A stretch of 64,000 bases of DNA from Labedella endophytica (GTDB taxonomy: Bacteria; Actinomycetota; Actinomycetes; Actinomycetales; Microbacteriaceae). Where the stretch lies: NCBI RefSeq assembly GCF_003990045.1, contig NZ_RZGZ01000005.1:62001-126000 (forward strand), read 5' to 3'. How positions within the stretch are numbered: the first letter of the stretch is position 1; each line of letters begins with the position of its first letter. Of the stretch, positions 54,788 to 64,000 are shown piece by piece. Under the pieces are notes generated by a model that was not told where the DNA came from, searched no databases, and saw only the letters and a program-made list of their open reading frames with translations. The translations under genes were made by a program, and so were the position numbers.

Positions 54788-56049
54788 CGTTCCCTCTCGC
54801 GCACGAGCGGATCGAGCAGGACGGTCTCGTTCCAGATATCCGAGACCGTGCGACCGGCACCGAGGACGCCGGTGATCCACCCGCCGGAACCGAGCTCGGC
54901 GCGGCCTGCGTCGTCAGGGGGCACGAACGCGACCGCGGGATCCGCGAGCCGAGCGATCGGCACGAGTCGTCGCACCGATGGGACGCTGCCGTCAGCGAGC
55001 ACCGCGATCACCGGAACAGGTGCGCCCGCCCGATCGAGGACGTCCCGTGTGACGGCGGCGATGTCGGGCGTGTCCTCGTCCCGCCGGATCGGTTCGACGA
55101 CCGCGAGCCGCGTCAGGACGTCCGCCGATTGCGACGGCTCGAAACGGCGGGCGGCGTCCGTGTCGCGCGGGACGGACTCCACGAGCGTCAGGCGGAACCC
55201 CGCACCGAGCGCGTGGACCGCGATCGAAGCGGTCAACTCGACCATGAGCTCGAACGCCCCGGGGTCGGGCCGGGCACCCGGTTCACCGGCCGCGGTATCG
55301 AGGACGAGGACGATCGCCGGATCGACCTCCTGCTCCTCCTGCCGCACCATGAGTTCGCCACGCCGCGCCGTCGCGCGCCAGTGGATCCGACGCATGGGGT
55401 CTCCCGCTCGGTACTCCCGGGCGATGAGCTCGTCGACGCGCGGGTGGCTGGACATGCGGTGCTCGTGCCTCGCGCCTTCGCCGCTCGCCTGGATCAGTTC
55501 CGAGTGCAGGAGGGGGACGACCCGCGGGGTGACGACGACGTCGCTCCCGCCCGTCGATGAGCGCTCGGCCTGGACGAGCCCGAACGGGTCCTCCCTCGTG
55601 ACGACGAGAGGGCCGAGCACGAACTCGCCGCGCCTCTCCGGACGCACCAGGTAGCTCGCTCGCACCGAACCGCCGACGCTCGCCGCGGTGAGGGCATCGG
55701 CGTCGCCCGCGGGTGCCGGCCCGAACGACCCCGGTACGACGTCCCGCCACCGCTGGATCGAAGCGTCCCACGACTCTGTCCGCACGTCGAGCACGACGAC
55801 GGACTCCTCCCCCGCCGCGAGGATGTCGGACGGCAGACGTCGCGCGACATCGAGGCTCGCGCGACGCACCGTGACGAACACGGTCGCGACGGCGAGCAGG
55901 CTGACGAGGAAGACCGCGACGACGAACCCTTCCCGGCGGTCGAACACCGCAGAGGCCACGAGTAGGACCGTGGCGCTCGCGGCGACGGCCCACCCTCTCC
56001 GTGTCGGGCGAAAGGACAGGCGTCGTCGCGGCGGGAGGCGGCGGGCCAC
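54784..56049 (-). CDS. DUF58 domain protein
   Basis: DUF58 proteins partner with MoxR ATPases and often carry a von Willebrand A-like fold. The 421-aa product has two N-terminal membrane helices (AVAASATVLLVASAVF and VVAVFLVSLLAVATVFV) and the family signature REYRAGDPMRRIHWRATARRG at about residues 215-235. A C-terminal vWA-like part begins with AIVLVLDTA. The GTG start at 56049 lies one base after the moxR stop, and the end overlaps the transglutaminase start. Confidence 0.9.
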   Translation of the reverse strand: MARRLPPRRRLSFRPTRRGWAVAASATVLLVASAVFDRREGFVVAVFLVSLLAVATVFVTVRRASLDVARRLPSDILAAGEESVVVLDVRTESWDASIQRWRDVVPGSFGPAPAGDADALTAASVGGSVRASYLVRPERRGEFVLGPLVVTREDPFGLVQAERSSTGGSDVVVTPRVVPLLHSELIQASGEGARHEHRMSSHPRVDELIAREYRAGDPMRRIHWRATARRGELMVRQEEQEVDPAIVLVLDTAAGEPGARPDPGAFELMVELTASIAVHALGAGFRLTLVESVPRDTDAARRFEPSQSADVLTRLAVVEPIRRDEDTPDIAAVTRDVLDRAGAPVPVIAVLADGSVPSVRRLVPIARLADPAVAFVPPDDAGRAELGSGGWITGVLGAGRTVSDIWNETVLLDPLVRERER

Positions 56050-56050
56050 G

Positions 56051-57066
<1,016 letters not shown>

Positions 57067-57070
<4 letters not shown>

Positions 57071-57552
57071 GCGCGTTGGATCCGTTCCGCGACCGCGGGG
57101 GGCACGTAGGGCGACACGTCGCCGCCGAGGGCGGCCACCTGGCGCACGAGCGAGCTCGACACGTGCCCGTGCGCCGGGTCGGGCAGGAGGAAGACCGTCT
57201 CGACCCCCGCGAGCTTGCGATTGACGATGGCCATCGGCGTCTCGTAGGCGACGTCGACCTGCGAGCGGATGCCCTTCACCAGCACGTGTGCGCCGACGTC
57301 GGTGCAGTAGTCCACGAGGAGACCCATGCTCCAGGACGCGACGATGATCGTGCCCGGATACCCGGCGTCGGCGATCGATCGTTCGAGGAGAGAGACCCGC
57401 TCGTTGATGGGGAGCATCGCCTCTTTCGCAGGATTGTGCACGACGACGACGTGGACTTCGTCCCACAGTCCCGCGGCACGCTCGATGACATCGAGATGAC
57501 CGAGAGTCACGGGGTCGAACGAGCCGGGAATCACGGCGATCCGGTGAACCAT
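57067..57552 (-). CDS. coaD: Phosphopantetheine adenylyltransferase
   Basis: CoaD makes dephospho-CoA from 4'-phosphopantetheine and ATP. The 161-aa product has the nucleotidyltransferase motif [13 protein letters not shown] (H19), [13 protein letters not shown] and the late [17 protein letters not shown]. The ATG at 57552 is six bases after TAAGCT. It couples to moxR by ATGA. recG lies 51 bases upstream. Confidence 0.97.
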
Positions 57553-57558
57553 TCGGCC

Positions 57559-57564
57559 AGCTTA
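57559..57564 (-). promoter_or_regulatory. Putative -10 hexamer TAAGCT of coaD (leaderless type)
   Basis: TAAGCT on the minus strand is followed by six bases and the coaD ATG. It is identical in hexamer and spacing to the glgP element. It would drive the coaD-moxR-DUF58-transglutaminase-yceD run. Confidence 0.5.
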
Positions 57565-57603
57565 TCCGCCCCACAGGAACACGCTAGGCTCCCCCGGACA
57601 TTC

Positions 57604-59787
57604 TCAGTTCTTCGCGAGAGCGGCGCGCGTCTGCTCGTCGAGCCGCCGTTCGAGGGCGTCGCGGAGCGCCCGGTGCGACTCGAGCGCCGGGTCGTCCGTG
57701 AGCAGGTCGAGGGCGAATCGGCGCGCCCGCTCGATGACGTCGGAGTCGGAGACGACCCGAAGGAGCTTGAGCGACGAGCGACCGCCCGACTGCGCACTGC
57801 CGAGCACGTCTCCCTCCCGGCGCAGTTCGAGATCGACCTGGGCGAGTTCGAAACCGTCGAGGGTGGCTGCGACCGCCTCGACCCGGTCGCGGGCGATCGT
57901 CTCCTCCGGGGCGTTCGTCACGAGGAGGCACAGTCCGGGCAGACCGCCCCGGCCCACCCGGCCACGGAGCTGGTGGAGCTGGGAGACACCGAAACGATCC
58001 GCGTCGAGCACGACCATCATCGAGGCCCCGGGTACGTCGACCCCCACCTCGATCACGGTCGTCGCGACGAGCACATCGATGTGGGCGTCCGCGAACCCGC
58101 GCATCACACGGTCCTTCTCGTCGGAGGTCATCCGACCGTGCAGGGGCTCGATGACCCGACCGGCGAGGGATGGGTGCGCCCTCAACTCCTCGAGCACGAC
58201 GCTCACCGTCGACAGCGGCGGGCGGGCGTCCTCCCCCGGACCGTCGCCATCGTCCGCCGGGGACTCGGCGCCGTCCTCCGCGGCGATCTTCTCCCCCGGT
58301 TCGATGGCCGGGCACACGACGAACGCCTGTCGTCCAGCGGCGAGCTCCTCCGACAGTCGCTCCCACGCCCGGCGGATCCAGAGCGGCTTCTCGGCGAGAG
58401 GCACCACGAAGGACTCGATCGGCTGACGACCGGCCGGCAGCTGCCGGAGGGAGCTGACGTCGAGGTCGCCGAAGACGGTCATCGCGACCGTTCGGGGAAT
58501 GGGCGTGGCCGTGAGGACGAGGACGTGGGGTGGGATCGAGCCCTTCCGCCGCAGCGCCTCCCGCTGCTCGACGCCGAACCGGTGCTGTTCGTCGACCACC
58601 ACGAGCCCCAGATCGTAGAACTCGACCCCGCTCGACAGGAGGGCGTGCGTGCCGACCACGATCTGCGCCTGACCGCTCACGATCCGCAGGAGAGCCTTGC
58701 GCCGCTCCGCCGTGGACATCTGGCCCGTGAGGAGGACCGGCGCCAGTCGGGCCGCGAGGTCGGGGCCGAGGGACGCCACGATCGAGCGCAGGTGCTGGGC
58801 CGCGAGGACCTCCGTGGGCGCGAGGAGGGCCGACTGGCCACCCGACTCGGCGACGGCGAGCATGGCCCGGAGCGCGACGAGCGTCTTGCCCGAGCCGACC
58901 TCGCCCTGGACGAGTCGGTTCATCGGAGTTCCCGACGCGAGTTCCGCCGCGATCTCCGCACCGACCACGCGCTGGTCGTCGGTGAGATCGAAGGGAAGGG
59001 CCGCGTCGAACCGTTCGAGGGCGCCGCCGGGAAGGGCCGCACGTTCCGTGGCCCGCTCGGCCCGCTCGGACAGCCGCCTCTGGAGGAGACCGGCCTGGAG
59101 CACGAAGGCTTCATGGAAGCGCAGGGTCTCGCGCGCCCTCTTCCAGTCGGGGTCGTCCTGCGGGCGGTGGACCCGCTCGAGCGCATCGCGCAGACCGAGG
59201 ATCCTCTCCGCGACCGCGACGTCTCCGGGTACGGGGTCGTCGATCGGGCCGAGGCCGTCGAGCACGAGTGCGATCGACTTCTGGATGACCCAGCTCGTGA
59301 CCGCCGCGGTCGCCGGATAGATCGGGATCGGCGTCTCCGCCCAGACCTTGGGCGAGATGCCGCTCGGCGCATCGGGCTCGAACAGCTCGTACGTGGGGTG
59401 GGCGAGCTGGTTGAGGCCCTTGTACGAGCCGATCTTTCCGGCGAACACGCCGGCGCGTCCCGGCTTGAGGTCGTTGGCCCGCCACGACTGGTTGAAGAAG
59501 GTGAGCGTGAGCGCGCCGTTGCCGTCGGAGATGAGCACCTCGAGGATGGATCCTCGACGGGCGCGCATCGGCCGTTCGTTGACCTCCACGACCTGCGCGA
59601 CGATCGTGACGTTCTCGTCCATCGGAAGCTCGGAGAGGACCGTCAGATCACCGCGTCGGGCGTACCGGCGGGGGTAGTGCGACAGGAGGTCGCCGACGGA
59701 GCGGAACCCGAAAGCACGCTCGAACACCCCGGCCGTCTTGGCCCCGAGGACCCCGTCGAGGCGGTCGTCGAGTCCGAGTGCGGTCAT
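57604..59787 (-). CDS. recG: ATP-dependent DNA helicase RecG
   Basis: RecG remodels stalled forks and branched DNA. The 727-aa product has the N-terminal wedge/OB domain (YARRGDLTVLSELP), the helicase motifs GEVGSGKTLVALRAML, LLAPTEVLAAQH, VVDEQHRFGVEQR and LTATPIPRTVAMT, and the C-terminal LRGRVGRGG and SQSGGRS regions. The ATG at 59787 is seven bases after TAGAAT. The ten codons before it in the open frame are not used by homologues. It is divergent from rsmD. Confidence 0.96.
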   Translation of the reverse strand: MTALGLDDRLDGVLGAKTAGVFERAFGFRSVGDLLSHYPRRYARRGDLTVLSELPMDENVTIVAQVVEVNERPMRARRGSILEVLISDGNGALTLTFFNQSWRANDLKPGRAGVFAGKIGSYKGLNQLAHPTYELFEPDAPSGISPKVWAETPIPIYPATAAVTSWVIQKSIALVLDGLGPIDDPVPGDVAVAERILGLRDALERVHRPQDDPDWKRARETLRFHEAFVLQAGLLQRRLSERAERATERAALPGGALERFDAALPFDLTDDQRVVGAEIAAELASGTPMNRLVQGEVGSGKTLVALRAMLAVAESGGQSALLAPTEVLAAQHLRSIVASLGPDLAARLAPVLLTGQMSTAERRKALLRIVSGQAQIVVGTHALLSSGVEFYDLGLVVVDEQHRFGVEQREALRRKGSIPPHVLVLTATPIPRTVAMTVFGDLDVSSLRQLPAGRQPIESFVVPLAEKPLWIRRAWERLSEELAAGRQAFVVCPAIEPGEKIAAEDGAESPADDGDGPGEDARPPLSTVSVVLEELRAHPSLAGRVIEPLHGRMTSDEKDRVMRGFADAHIDVLVATTVIEVGVDVPGASMMVVLDADRFGVSQLHQLRGRVGRGGLPGLCLLVTNAPEETIARDRVEAVAATLDGFELAQVDLELRREGDVLGSAQSGGRSSLKLLRVVSDSDVIERARRFALDLLTDDPALESHRALRDALERRLDEQTRAALAKN

Positions 59788-59794
59788 ACGGGAG

Positions 59795-59800
59795 ATTCTA
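59795..59800 (-). promoter_or_regulatory. Putative -10 hexamer TAGAAT of recG (leaderless type)
   Basis: TAGAAT on the minus strand is followed by seven bases and the recG ATG, the best match to a -10 consensus in this set. No ribosome site is present in between. Confidence 0.5.
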
Positions 59801-59846
59801 CGGCGGACCCCCGACACCGCCGATCGGCGACCCTCCCGGCGGCCGG

Positions 59847-59852
59847 TACGCT
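59847..59852 (+). promoter_or_regulatory. Putative -10 hexamer TACGCT of rsmD (leaderless type)
   Basis: TACGCT is followed by six bases and the rsmD GTG. The GAGGG between them touches the GTG, too close for a ribosome site. It lies 47 bp from the divergent recG element. Confidence 0.45.
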
Positions 59853-59858
59853 CGAGGG

Positions 59859-60494
59859 GTGACGAGGATCATCGCCGGCCGTGCCCGATCGGTCCGTCTC
59901 TCCGTGCCGTCCGCCGGCACCCGGCCGACGAGCGAACGCGTGCGCGAGGCGCTCTTCTCGACCCTCGAGTCGTGGGACGCGATCTCGGGGGCCCGCGTAC
60001 TCGACCTCTACGCCGGTTCCGGCGCGCTCGGACTCGAGGCGGCGTCGCGGGGTGCCGCGTCGGTCGTGCTCGTCGAGCGCAATGCGAAGGCCGCGGCCCT
60101 CTGCCGAGCGAACGCCGCGGCTGTGGTGCGGTCGCTCGGCCCCGATTCGGTGCCCATCGACGTCTCCGCCCGGTCGGTCCGGTCCCATCTCACGGTCTCG
60201 GCCGCTCCCGCCGATCTCGTGCTCGTGGACCCGCCGTACGACGTCGGCGACGCCGACATCGCCGAGGACCTCGCCGGCATCGCGCGGGTCCTCGCCCCCC
60301 GCGGGGTCGTCGTCGTCGAACGCAGCACCCGCTCCCCCGAGCCCGTCTGGCCGTCGGGCATCGCCGCGATCCGGAGCCGTGCTTACGGCGAGACGACCCT
60401 CTGGTTCGCCGAGGCGGAGACGGCGGCCGAGGGCGAGACGGCCACAGAGGCCAACACGGGCTCCTGGTCCGATACCGGCCCCGACTCCGACTAA
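59859..60494 (+). CDS. rsmD: 16S rRNA (guanine-966-N2)-methyltransferase RsmD
   Basis: RsmD methylates G966 of 16S rRNA with SAM. The 211-aa product has TRIIAGRARS at the start and GTRPTSERVREALFSTLE. The SAM motif VLDLYAGSGALGLEAASRG follows, with the catalytic motif VDPPYD. The last 25 residues are acidic and probably disordered. The GTG at 59859 is fixed by the conserved TRIIAG start. The stop overlaps the convergent thiL stop by four bases (CTAA). Confidence 0.95.
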   Translation: MTRIIAGRARSVRLSVPSAGTRPTSERVREALFSTLESWDAISGARVLDLYAGSGALGLEAASRGAASVVLVERNAKAAALCRANAAAVVRSLGPDSVPIDVSARSVRSHLTVSAAPADLVLVDPPYDVGDADIAEDLAGIARVLAPRGVVVVERSTRSPEPVWPSGIAAIRSRAYGETTLWFAEAETAAEGETATEANTGSWSDTGPDSD

Positions 60495-61501
60495 CCCCGG
60501 CCGCCGTCCCATCCGACGTAGGGATCCCATCCGACGGGGTCCACGACGACACCGTCGCACGTGAGCGCGCCGGTCGCCGGGTCGACGACGCGTCCGACGG
60601 CACGGAAGCCCCCGGGCAGCTCGGCCGTCGCCGGGAAGGTCGCGAGCAAGGAGTGATCCTCGCCGCCGCGGAGGGCAAGAGCCACGTCGCGGCCGAGCGT
60701 CGCTCCGTCGAACGCGATGCCGACGCCGCTCGCCGCCGCGATCCGAGCCGCGTCCCGCGCGAGGCCGTCGGAGAGGTCGAGCATCGAGGTGGCACCTGCG
60801 CGCGCCGCGAGCACGCCGTCCCCCACGGGCGGTCGCGGCGCGAACTGCGCAGCCAGCATCTCCCCGTGCCGCTTGCGCAGCGCGGCGGTGAGCGCACGAT
60901 CGGGCACGCCGTCCTCGTCGACCCCGTCACGGAAGAGGAGCTGGAGGGCCGCCGCGGCCTCACCGAGCACCCCGGACACCGCGACCACGTCGCCCACACG
61001 GGCTCCGGAGCGGAGGACCGGCGCCCGCCCCTCGAGATCCCCGAAGGCCGTCACGGCGATCGTGAAGGTCTCCGACACCGACAGGTCGCCCCCCACGACG
61101 CCGCAGCCGGGGCTCAAGGCGGCGACGGCCTCGGAGACCCCGCCGGCGAACTCCTCGAGCGAGGCCACGGGCATGTCGGGTGTCACCGCGAGCGCGAGGA
61201 CGAGCGCCGTCGGACGAGCACCCATCGCGGCCACGTCGGACAAGTTCGTCGCGACGGCCTTCCACCCGAGCTCCCACGGCGTCGACCAGGCGAGCCGGAA
61301 GTCGGGCCCGTGCACCATGAGATCGGTGGTGACGACGAAGCGACCGTCGACGGCGGCGACGACCGCGGCGTCGTCCCCCGGCCCGATCGTCGCGGCGGGA
61401 GCCGCCGGGAGCAGCGGGAGGATGCGCGCGAGGATCGCCGCCTCGCTCTCGTCCGCGACCGTCGGTCCCGGTGCGCCCGGTGCTCGGCCTCGATCGCTCA
61501 C
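60491..61501 (-). CDS. thiL: Thiamine-monophosphate kinase ThiL
   Basis: ThiL phosphorylates thiamine monophosphate to the active diphosphate. The 336-aa product has the AIR-synthase-like fold with IGPGDDAAVV, DLMVHGPDFRL, WKAVATNLSDVAAMGA, GGDLSVSETFTI, MLDLSDGLARDAARIA and the late GGEDHSLLATFP. The GTG at 61501 is in a GTGA overlap with ddlA. About 14 residues precede the first conserved motif, so a later start is possible. It is the last gene of plsC-gpsA-ddlA-thiL. Confidence 0.93.
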   Translation of the reverse strand: MSDRGRAPGAPGPTVADESEAAILARILPLLPAAPAATIGPGDDAAVVAAVDGRFVVTTDLMVHGPDFRLAWSTPWELGWKAVATNLSDVAAMGARPTALVLALAVTPDMPVASLEEFAGGVSEAVAALSPGCGVVGGDLSVSETFTIAVTAFGDLEGRAPVLRSGARVGDVVAVSGVLGEAAAALQLLFRDGVDEDGVPDRALTAALRKRHGEMLAAQFAPRPPVGDGVLAARAGATSMLDLSDGLARDAARIAAASGVGIAFDGATLGRDVALALRGGEDHSLLATFPATAELPGGFRAVGRVVDPATGALTCDGVVVDPVGWDPYVGWDGGRG

Positions 61502-62595
61502 CGGGCTCCGCGCGCCGCCGCGAGCTCGAGGAGCTCGGTGATGAGGTCGGGGTACGCGAGTCCGCTCGCGAGCCAGCACTTCGGGAACATCGAGATCGGG
61601 GTGAAGCCCGGCAGCGTGTTGAGCTCGTTCACGACGAAACCGTCGTCGGTGAGGAAGAAGTCGACACGAGCGAGCCCCTCGGCCCCCACCGCATCGAACA
61701 CCGCCGCCGCGATCCGACCCATCTCGCCGAACTCGTCGTCCGTGAGGTCGGCCGGGCAGACGAGGTCGATCCCCGGGGCATCGAGGTACTTGGACTCGAA
61801 GTCGTAGAAGCCCCGTCCTGAGACGACGATCTCTCCCGCGACGGAGGTCCGCGGCGGTGCGCCGTCCCTGCCCTCGAGCACGGCGATCTCGACCTCGCGG
61901 CCGACCACGGTGGACTCGATGAGGACGCGGTCGTCGTGCGTCAGTGCCTCACGGATCGCGGCGTCGAGCCCGGCCGGCTCCTCCACCTTCGCGACCCCCA
62001 CGCTCGATCCGGCGCGGGCCGGCTTCACGAACACCGGGTAGCCGAGACCGTCGGCGCTCCGGTGCGCTGCCTCGGGATCGGCGCGGAACCCCGTCGCCGA
62101 CACGGTCGCCCACGGCGCCACGGCGATCCCGGCGTGCTGGAGCACGGTCTTGGCGAAGTGCTTGTCCATCGAGACCGACGAGGCGAGCACACCGGACCCC
62201 ACGTAGGGCAGTCCCACGAGCTCGAACAGCCCCTGGACCGTGCCGTCCTCGCCGTAGCGACCGTGAAGGATCGGGAACACGACATCGATCGTGCCGAGCG
62301 AGGTGACGACGCCGTCAGCCGAGGTCACACGGAGCTCCCGGGAGGAGGCGTCCTCTGGCCACAGCACGCGGGAACCGTTGTCGATCACCTCGGGAAGGCG
62401 CTCGGGATCGAGCGCGAACTTCGACGGGTCGTCCTCCTCCAGCACGAACGCACCGGCACGGGTGATCCCGATCGGCACGATGTCGAACAGCTCACGGTCG
62501 ATCGCCGAGAGCACCCCTCCGGCCGTTGCGCAGCTGATCGAATGCTCGCTTGAACGTCCGCCGAAGAGGACCGCCACTCGTCTCTTCACTGTCAT
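61498..62595 (-). CDS. ddlA: D-alanine--D-alanine ligase
   Basis: Ddl joins two D-alanines for peptidoglycan precursors. The 365-aa ATP-grasp protein has VAVLFGGRSSEHSIS, the FPILHGRYGEDGTVQG loop, KPARAGSSVGV, the Mg-binding ARVDFFLTDDG and VNELNTLPGFTPISMFPK. The ATG at 62595 gives the standard N terminus. Its first 104 bases overlap, out of frame, with the end of gpsA. The stop overlaps the thiL start by four bases. Confidence 0.95.
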   Translation of the reverse strand: MTVKRRVAVLFGGRSSEHSISCATAGGVLSAIDRELFDIVPIGITRAGAFVLEEDDPSKFALDPERLPEVIDNGSRVLWPEDASSRELRVTSADGVVTSLGTIDVVFPILHGRYGEDGTVQGLFELVGLPYVGSGVLASSVSMDKHFAKTVLQHAGIAVAPWATVSATGFRADPEAAHRSADGLGYPVFVKPARAGSSVGVAKVEEPAGLDAAIREALTHDDRVLIESTVVGREVEIAVLEGRDGAPPRTSVAGEIVVSGRGFYDFESKYLDAPGIDLVCPADLTDDEFGEMGRIAAAVFDAVGAEGLARVDFFLTDDGFVVNELNTLPGFTPISMFPKCWLASGLAYPDLITELLELAAARGAR

Positions 62596-63619
62596 CGCTC
62601 GTCCTCTCGCCCTGGGGCTCGTCACTGTCTGTCGTCAAATGGGGCGCGATGTCGCGCGGGTCGAGCGTGCCGTCGAGCACTTGTTTGACCTGCTCGACGA
62701 TCGGCATCTCGACGCCGATCTCCCGCGCGAGCTCGAGCACCGGCGCCACCGACGCCAGCCCCTCGGCCGTCTGCTGCATCTGTTTCACCACGGCCTGGAA
62801 ACTGTATCCCTGTCCGAGCAGCCGTCCCGCGGTGTTGTTCCGTGACAGGGGCGACTGGCACGTCGCGATGAGGTCGCCGAGGCCGGCGAGCCCGGCGAGC
62901 GTCTCCGCCTTCGCGCCGCGAGCGACCGCGAAGTCGGTCATCTCCACGAGCCCGCGCGTGATGATCGACGCCTTCGTGTTCTCGCCGTACCCCACTCCGT
63001 CGACGATGCCGATCGCGACGGCGATGAGGTTCTTGAGCACTCCACCGAACTCGGTGCCGATCACGTCGGTGTTCACGAACGACCGGAAGTACCCGTTCCG
63101 TGCGAGCATCGCGACGCTCTGGGCGGTCTCGAGCCTGCTCGAGGAGATGACGGCGGCGGTCGGCTGCTCGCGGGCGATCTCGAGGGCGAGGTTCGGACCC
63201 GAGGCGACCGCGACCCTGCCTGGATCGATGCCGAGGCTCTCGATGATGACCTCGCTCATCCGCAGTCCCGTGCTCTTCTCGACGCCCTTCATGAGCGACA
63301 CGACCGTCGCCCCGGGTGCGAGCAGCGGCCGGATGGCCGTGAGGTTGTCCCGTAGCGTCTGGCTCGGCACGGCGACGAACACGTGGCTCGCCCCCGCGAG
63401 TGCCACCTTCAGGTCGGAGGTGGCGGAGAGGCCGTCCGGCAGCGTGATGCCCGGGAGGTAATCGCTGTTGCGGTGCGTGCGGGAGATCTCAGCGGCGATC
63501 TCCGGGCGTCGCGCCCACATGGTGACCGATGCCCCGCCGTCGGCGAGGATCTTCCCGAACGTCGTGCCCCAGCTGCCCGTGCCCAGCACGGCGACCCTGG
63601 CCTGTTGTCTCCGGCTCAA
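62492..63619 (-). CDS. gpsA: NAD(P)H-dependent glycerol-3-phosphate dehydrogenase
   Basis: GpsA makes sn-glycerol-3-phosphate for lipid synthesis. The 375-aa product has the Rossmann motif VAVLGTGSWGTTF, AVPSQTLRDNL, GTEFGGVLKNLIAVAIG with the catalytic lysine, and GLGDLIATC. The start is TTG at 63619, in a TTGA overlap with the upstream acyltransferase. The C terminus runs about 40 residues past the usual end and overlaps ddlA by 104 bases. These codons have weaker GC third positions than the core. Confidence 0.93.
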   Translation of the reverse strand: MSRRQQARVAVLGTGSWGTTFGKILADGGASVTMWARRPEIAAEISRTHRNSDYLPGITLPDGLSATSDLKVALAGASHVFVAVPSQTLRDNLTAIRPLLAPGATVVSLMKGVEKSTGLRMSEVIIESLGIDPGRVAVASGPNLALEIAREQPTAAVISSSRLETAQSVAMLARNGYFRSFVNTDVIGTEFGGVLKNLIAVAIGIVDGVGYGENTKASIITRGLVEMTDFAVARGAKAETLAGLAGLGDLIATCQSPLSRNNTAGRLLGQGYSFQAVVKQMQQTAEGLASVAPVLELAREIGVEMPIVEQVKQVLDGTLDPRDIAPHLTTDSDEPQGERTSDDSEETSGGPLRRTFKRAFDQLRNGRRGALGDRP

Positions 63620-64000
63620 AAGCGCCCCGTCTCCGTCTGTCCTCGTTCGGTCGGGTCCCACCGCGTCGCGGGGGCCTTCTCGTCGCGGAGCTCCTCGAGC
63701 TCGCGCGTGATGGCCTGCATGACGACATCGGTGGCCGCTGAGAGGGTGGCGCCGTCGAGGGGCCGACCGGCGAACGCCGAGAGGTCCACGGCGTCTCCGA
63801 AGCGCACGCGCACGGTCTTCGGGGGAAAGAAGTGGATCTTCTTGGAGTACCGCGCCATGACCTTCTGCGTCCCCCAGTGCGCGACCGGGTGGATCGGGAT
63901 CCCGTGCTGCAGCGCCAGCCGCACCGCCCCGGTCTTGCCCCGCATCGGCCACATCGCCGGGTCTCGCGTGAGGGTTCCCTCGGGGCAGACCACGAGGACC
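63616..64000 (-). CDS. plsC: 1-acyl-sn-glycerol-3-phosphate acyltransferase (PlsC-like), partial
   Basis: PlsC acylates lysophosphatidate. Only the C-terminal 127 codons are in the window. They include the substrate-binding motif VCPEGTLTRD (the EGTR block) and the family stretch KTGAVRLALQHGIPIHPVAHWG. The HX4D active site lies outside the window. The stop overlaps the gpsA TTG, so two steps of phosphatidate synthesis are coupled. Confidence 0.88.
   Translation of the reverse strand, partial: VLVVCPEGTLTRDPAMWPMRGKTGAVRLALQHGIPIHPVAHWGTQKVMARYSKKIHFFPPKTVRVRFGDAVDLSAFAGRPLDGATLSAATDVVMQAITRELEELRDEKAPATRWDPTERGQTETGRF

Overview
The window is about 64 kb of very high-GC DNA packed with genes. 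GTG starts are common, TTG starts occur, and stop and start codons often overlap. Gene content and order point to an actinobacterium, most likely Microbacteriaceae (Micrococcales): GlgE-type glucan synthesis, DUF2469 beside rnhB, a DUF2004-like gene behind ftsY, an rpsP-khpA-rimM-trmD operon, and long low-complexity tails on S2, S16, RimM and LigA. The genus cannot be named from the sequence alone. I see no tRNA, rRNA, CRISPR array, prophage or insertion sequence. It reads as core chromosome.

Layout. 1-5.8 kb (minus): cysteine desulfurase, mnmA, ligA, gatC, gatA (cut by the window edge). 5.9-15.6 kb: an alpha-glucan block of glgX and ybaK (+), glgP (-, frameshifted in this sequence), glgE and glgB (+). 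15.7-18.6 kb (-): a large membrane protein with an internal lipobox, coupled to a cysteine-free YbbN/CnoX-like protein. 18.8-22.5 kb: AI-2E-family permease, alpha/beta hydrolase, small zinc-site protein, secreted transglycosylase-like protein and a DivIVA-repeat protein. 22.5-26.8 kb (-): rpsB-tsf, then pyrH-frr-cdsA. 27.1-29.9 kb: an M23-type protein (+), xerC (-) and an unrecognised coiled-coil protein (+). 29.9-35.3 kb (-): rplS, lepB, rnhB, DUF2469, yraN, comM, dprA. 35.5-38.9 kb: a membrane protein (-), map (+), then rpsP-khpA-rimM-trmD (-). 39.2-45.1 kb: YbdK-type ligase (+), ffh (-), lipB-lipA (+), ftsY and DUF2004 (-). 45.2-51.9 kb: smc (-), GNAT (+), then yceD-rpmF-rnc-mutM (-). 52.5-59.8 kb (-): recG, coaD, moxR, DUF58, transglutaminase. 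59.9-64 kb: rsmD (+), then plsC-gpsA-ddlA-thiL (-).

How the genes fit together. GlgE and GlgB build branched alpha-glucan from maltose-1-phosphate, and GlgP and GlgX take it apart. treS and the maltokinase gene are not in the window. The desulfurase probably supplies sulfur to MnmA for tRNA 2-thiouridine. Ffh and FtsY are the two SRP GTPases, and LepB is the signal peptidase. LipB and LipA make protein-bound lipoate. DprA, ComM and YraN form the usual DNA-processing cluster. MoxR, DUF58 and the transglutaminase form a module that sits inside the common coaD-yceD-rpmF-rnc-mutM order.

Signals outside the genes. Nine genes carry a TANNNT hexamer 6-7 bases before the start codon, as expected for leaderless mRNAs. 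A 37-bp interrupted palindrome covers the putative smc promoter. The rpsB leader holds three nested or successive hairpins. The start region of mutM is repeated upstream of the gene. No clearly new multi-gene system was found. The best leads are the internal-lipobox membrane protein, the smc palindrome, the glgP frameshift and the leaderless-promoter pattern.
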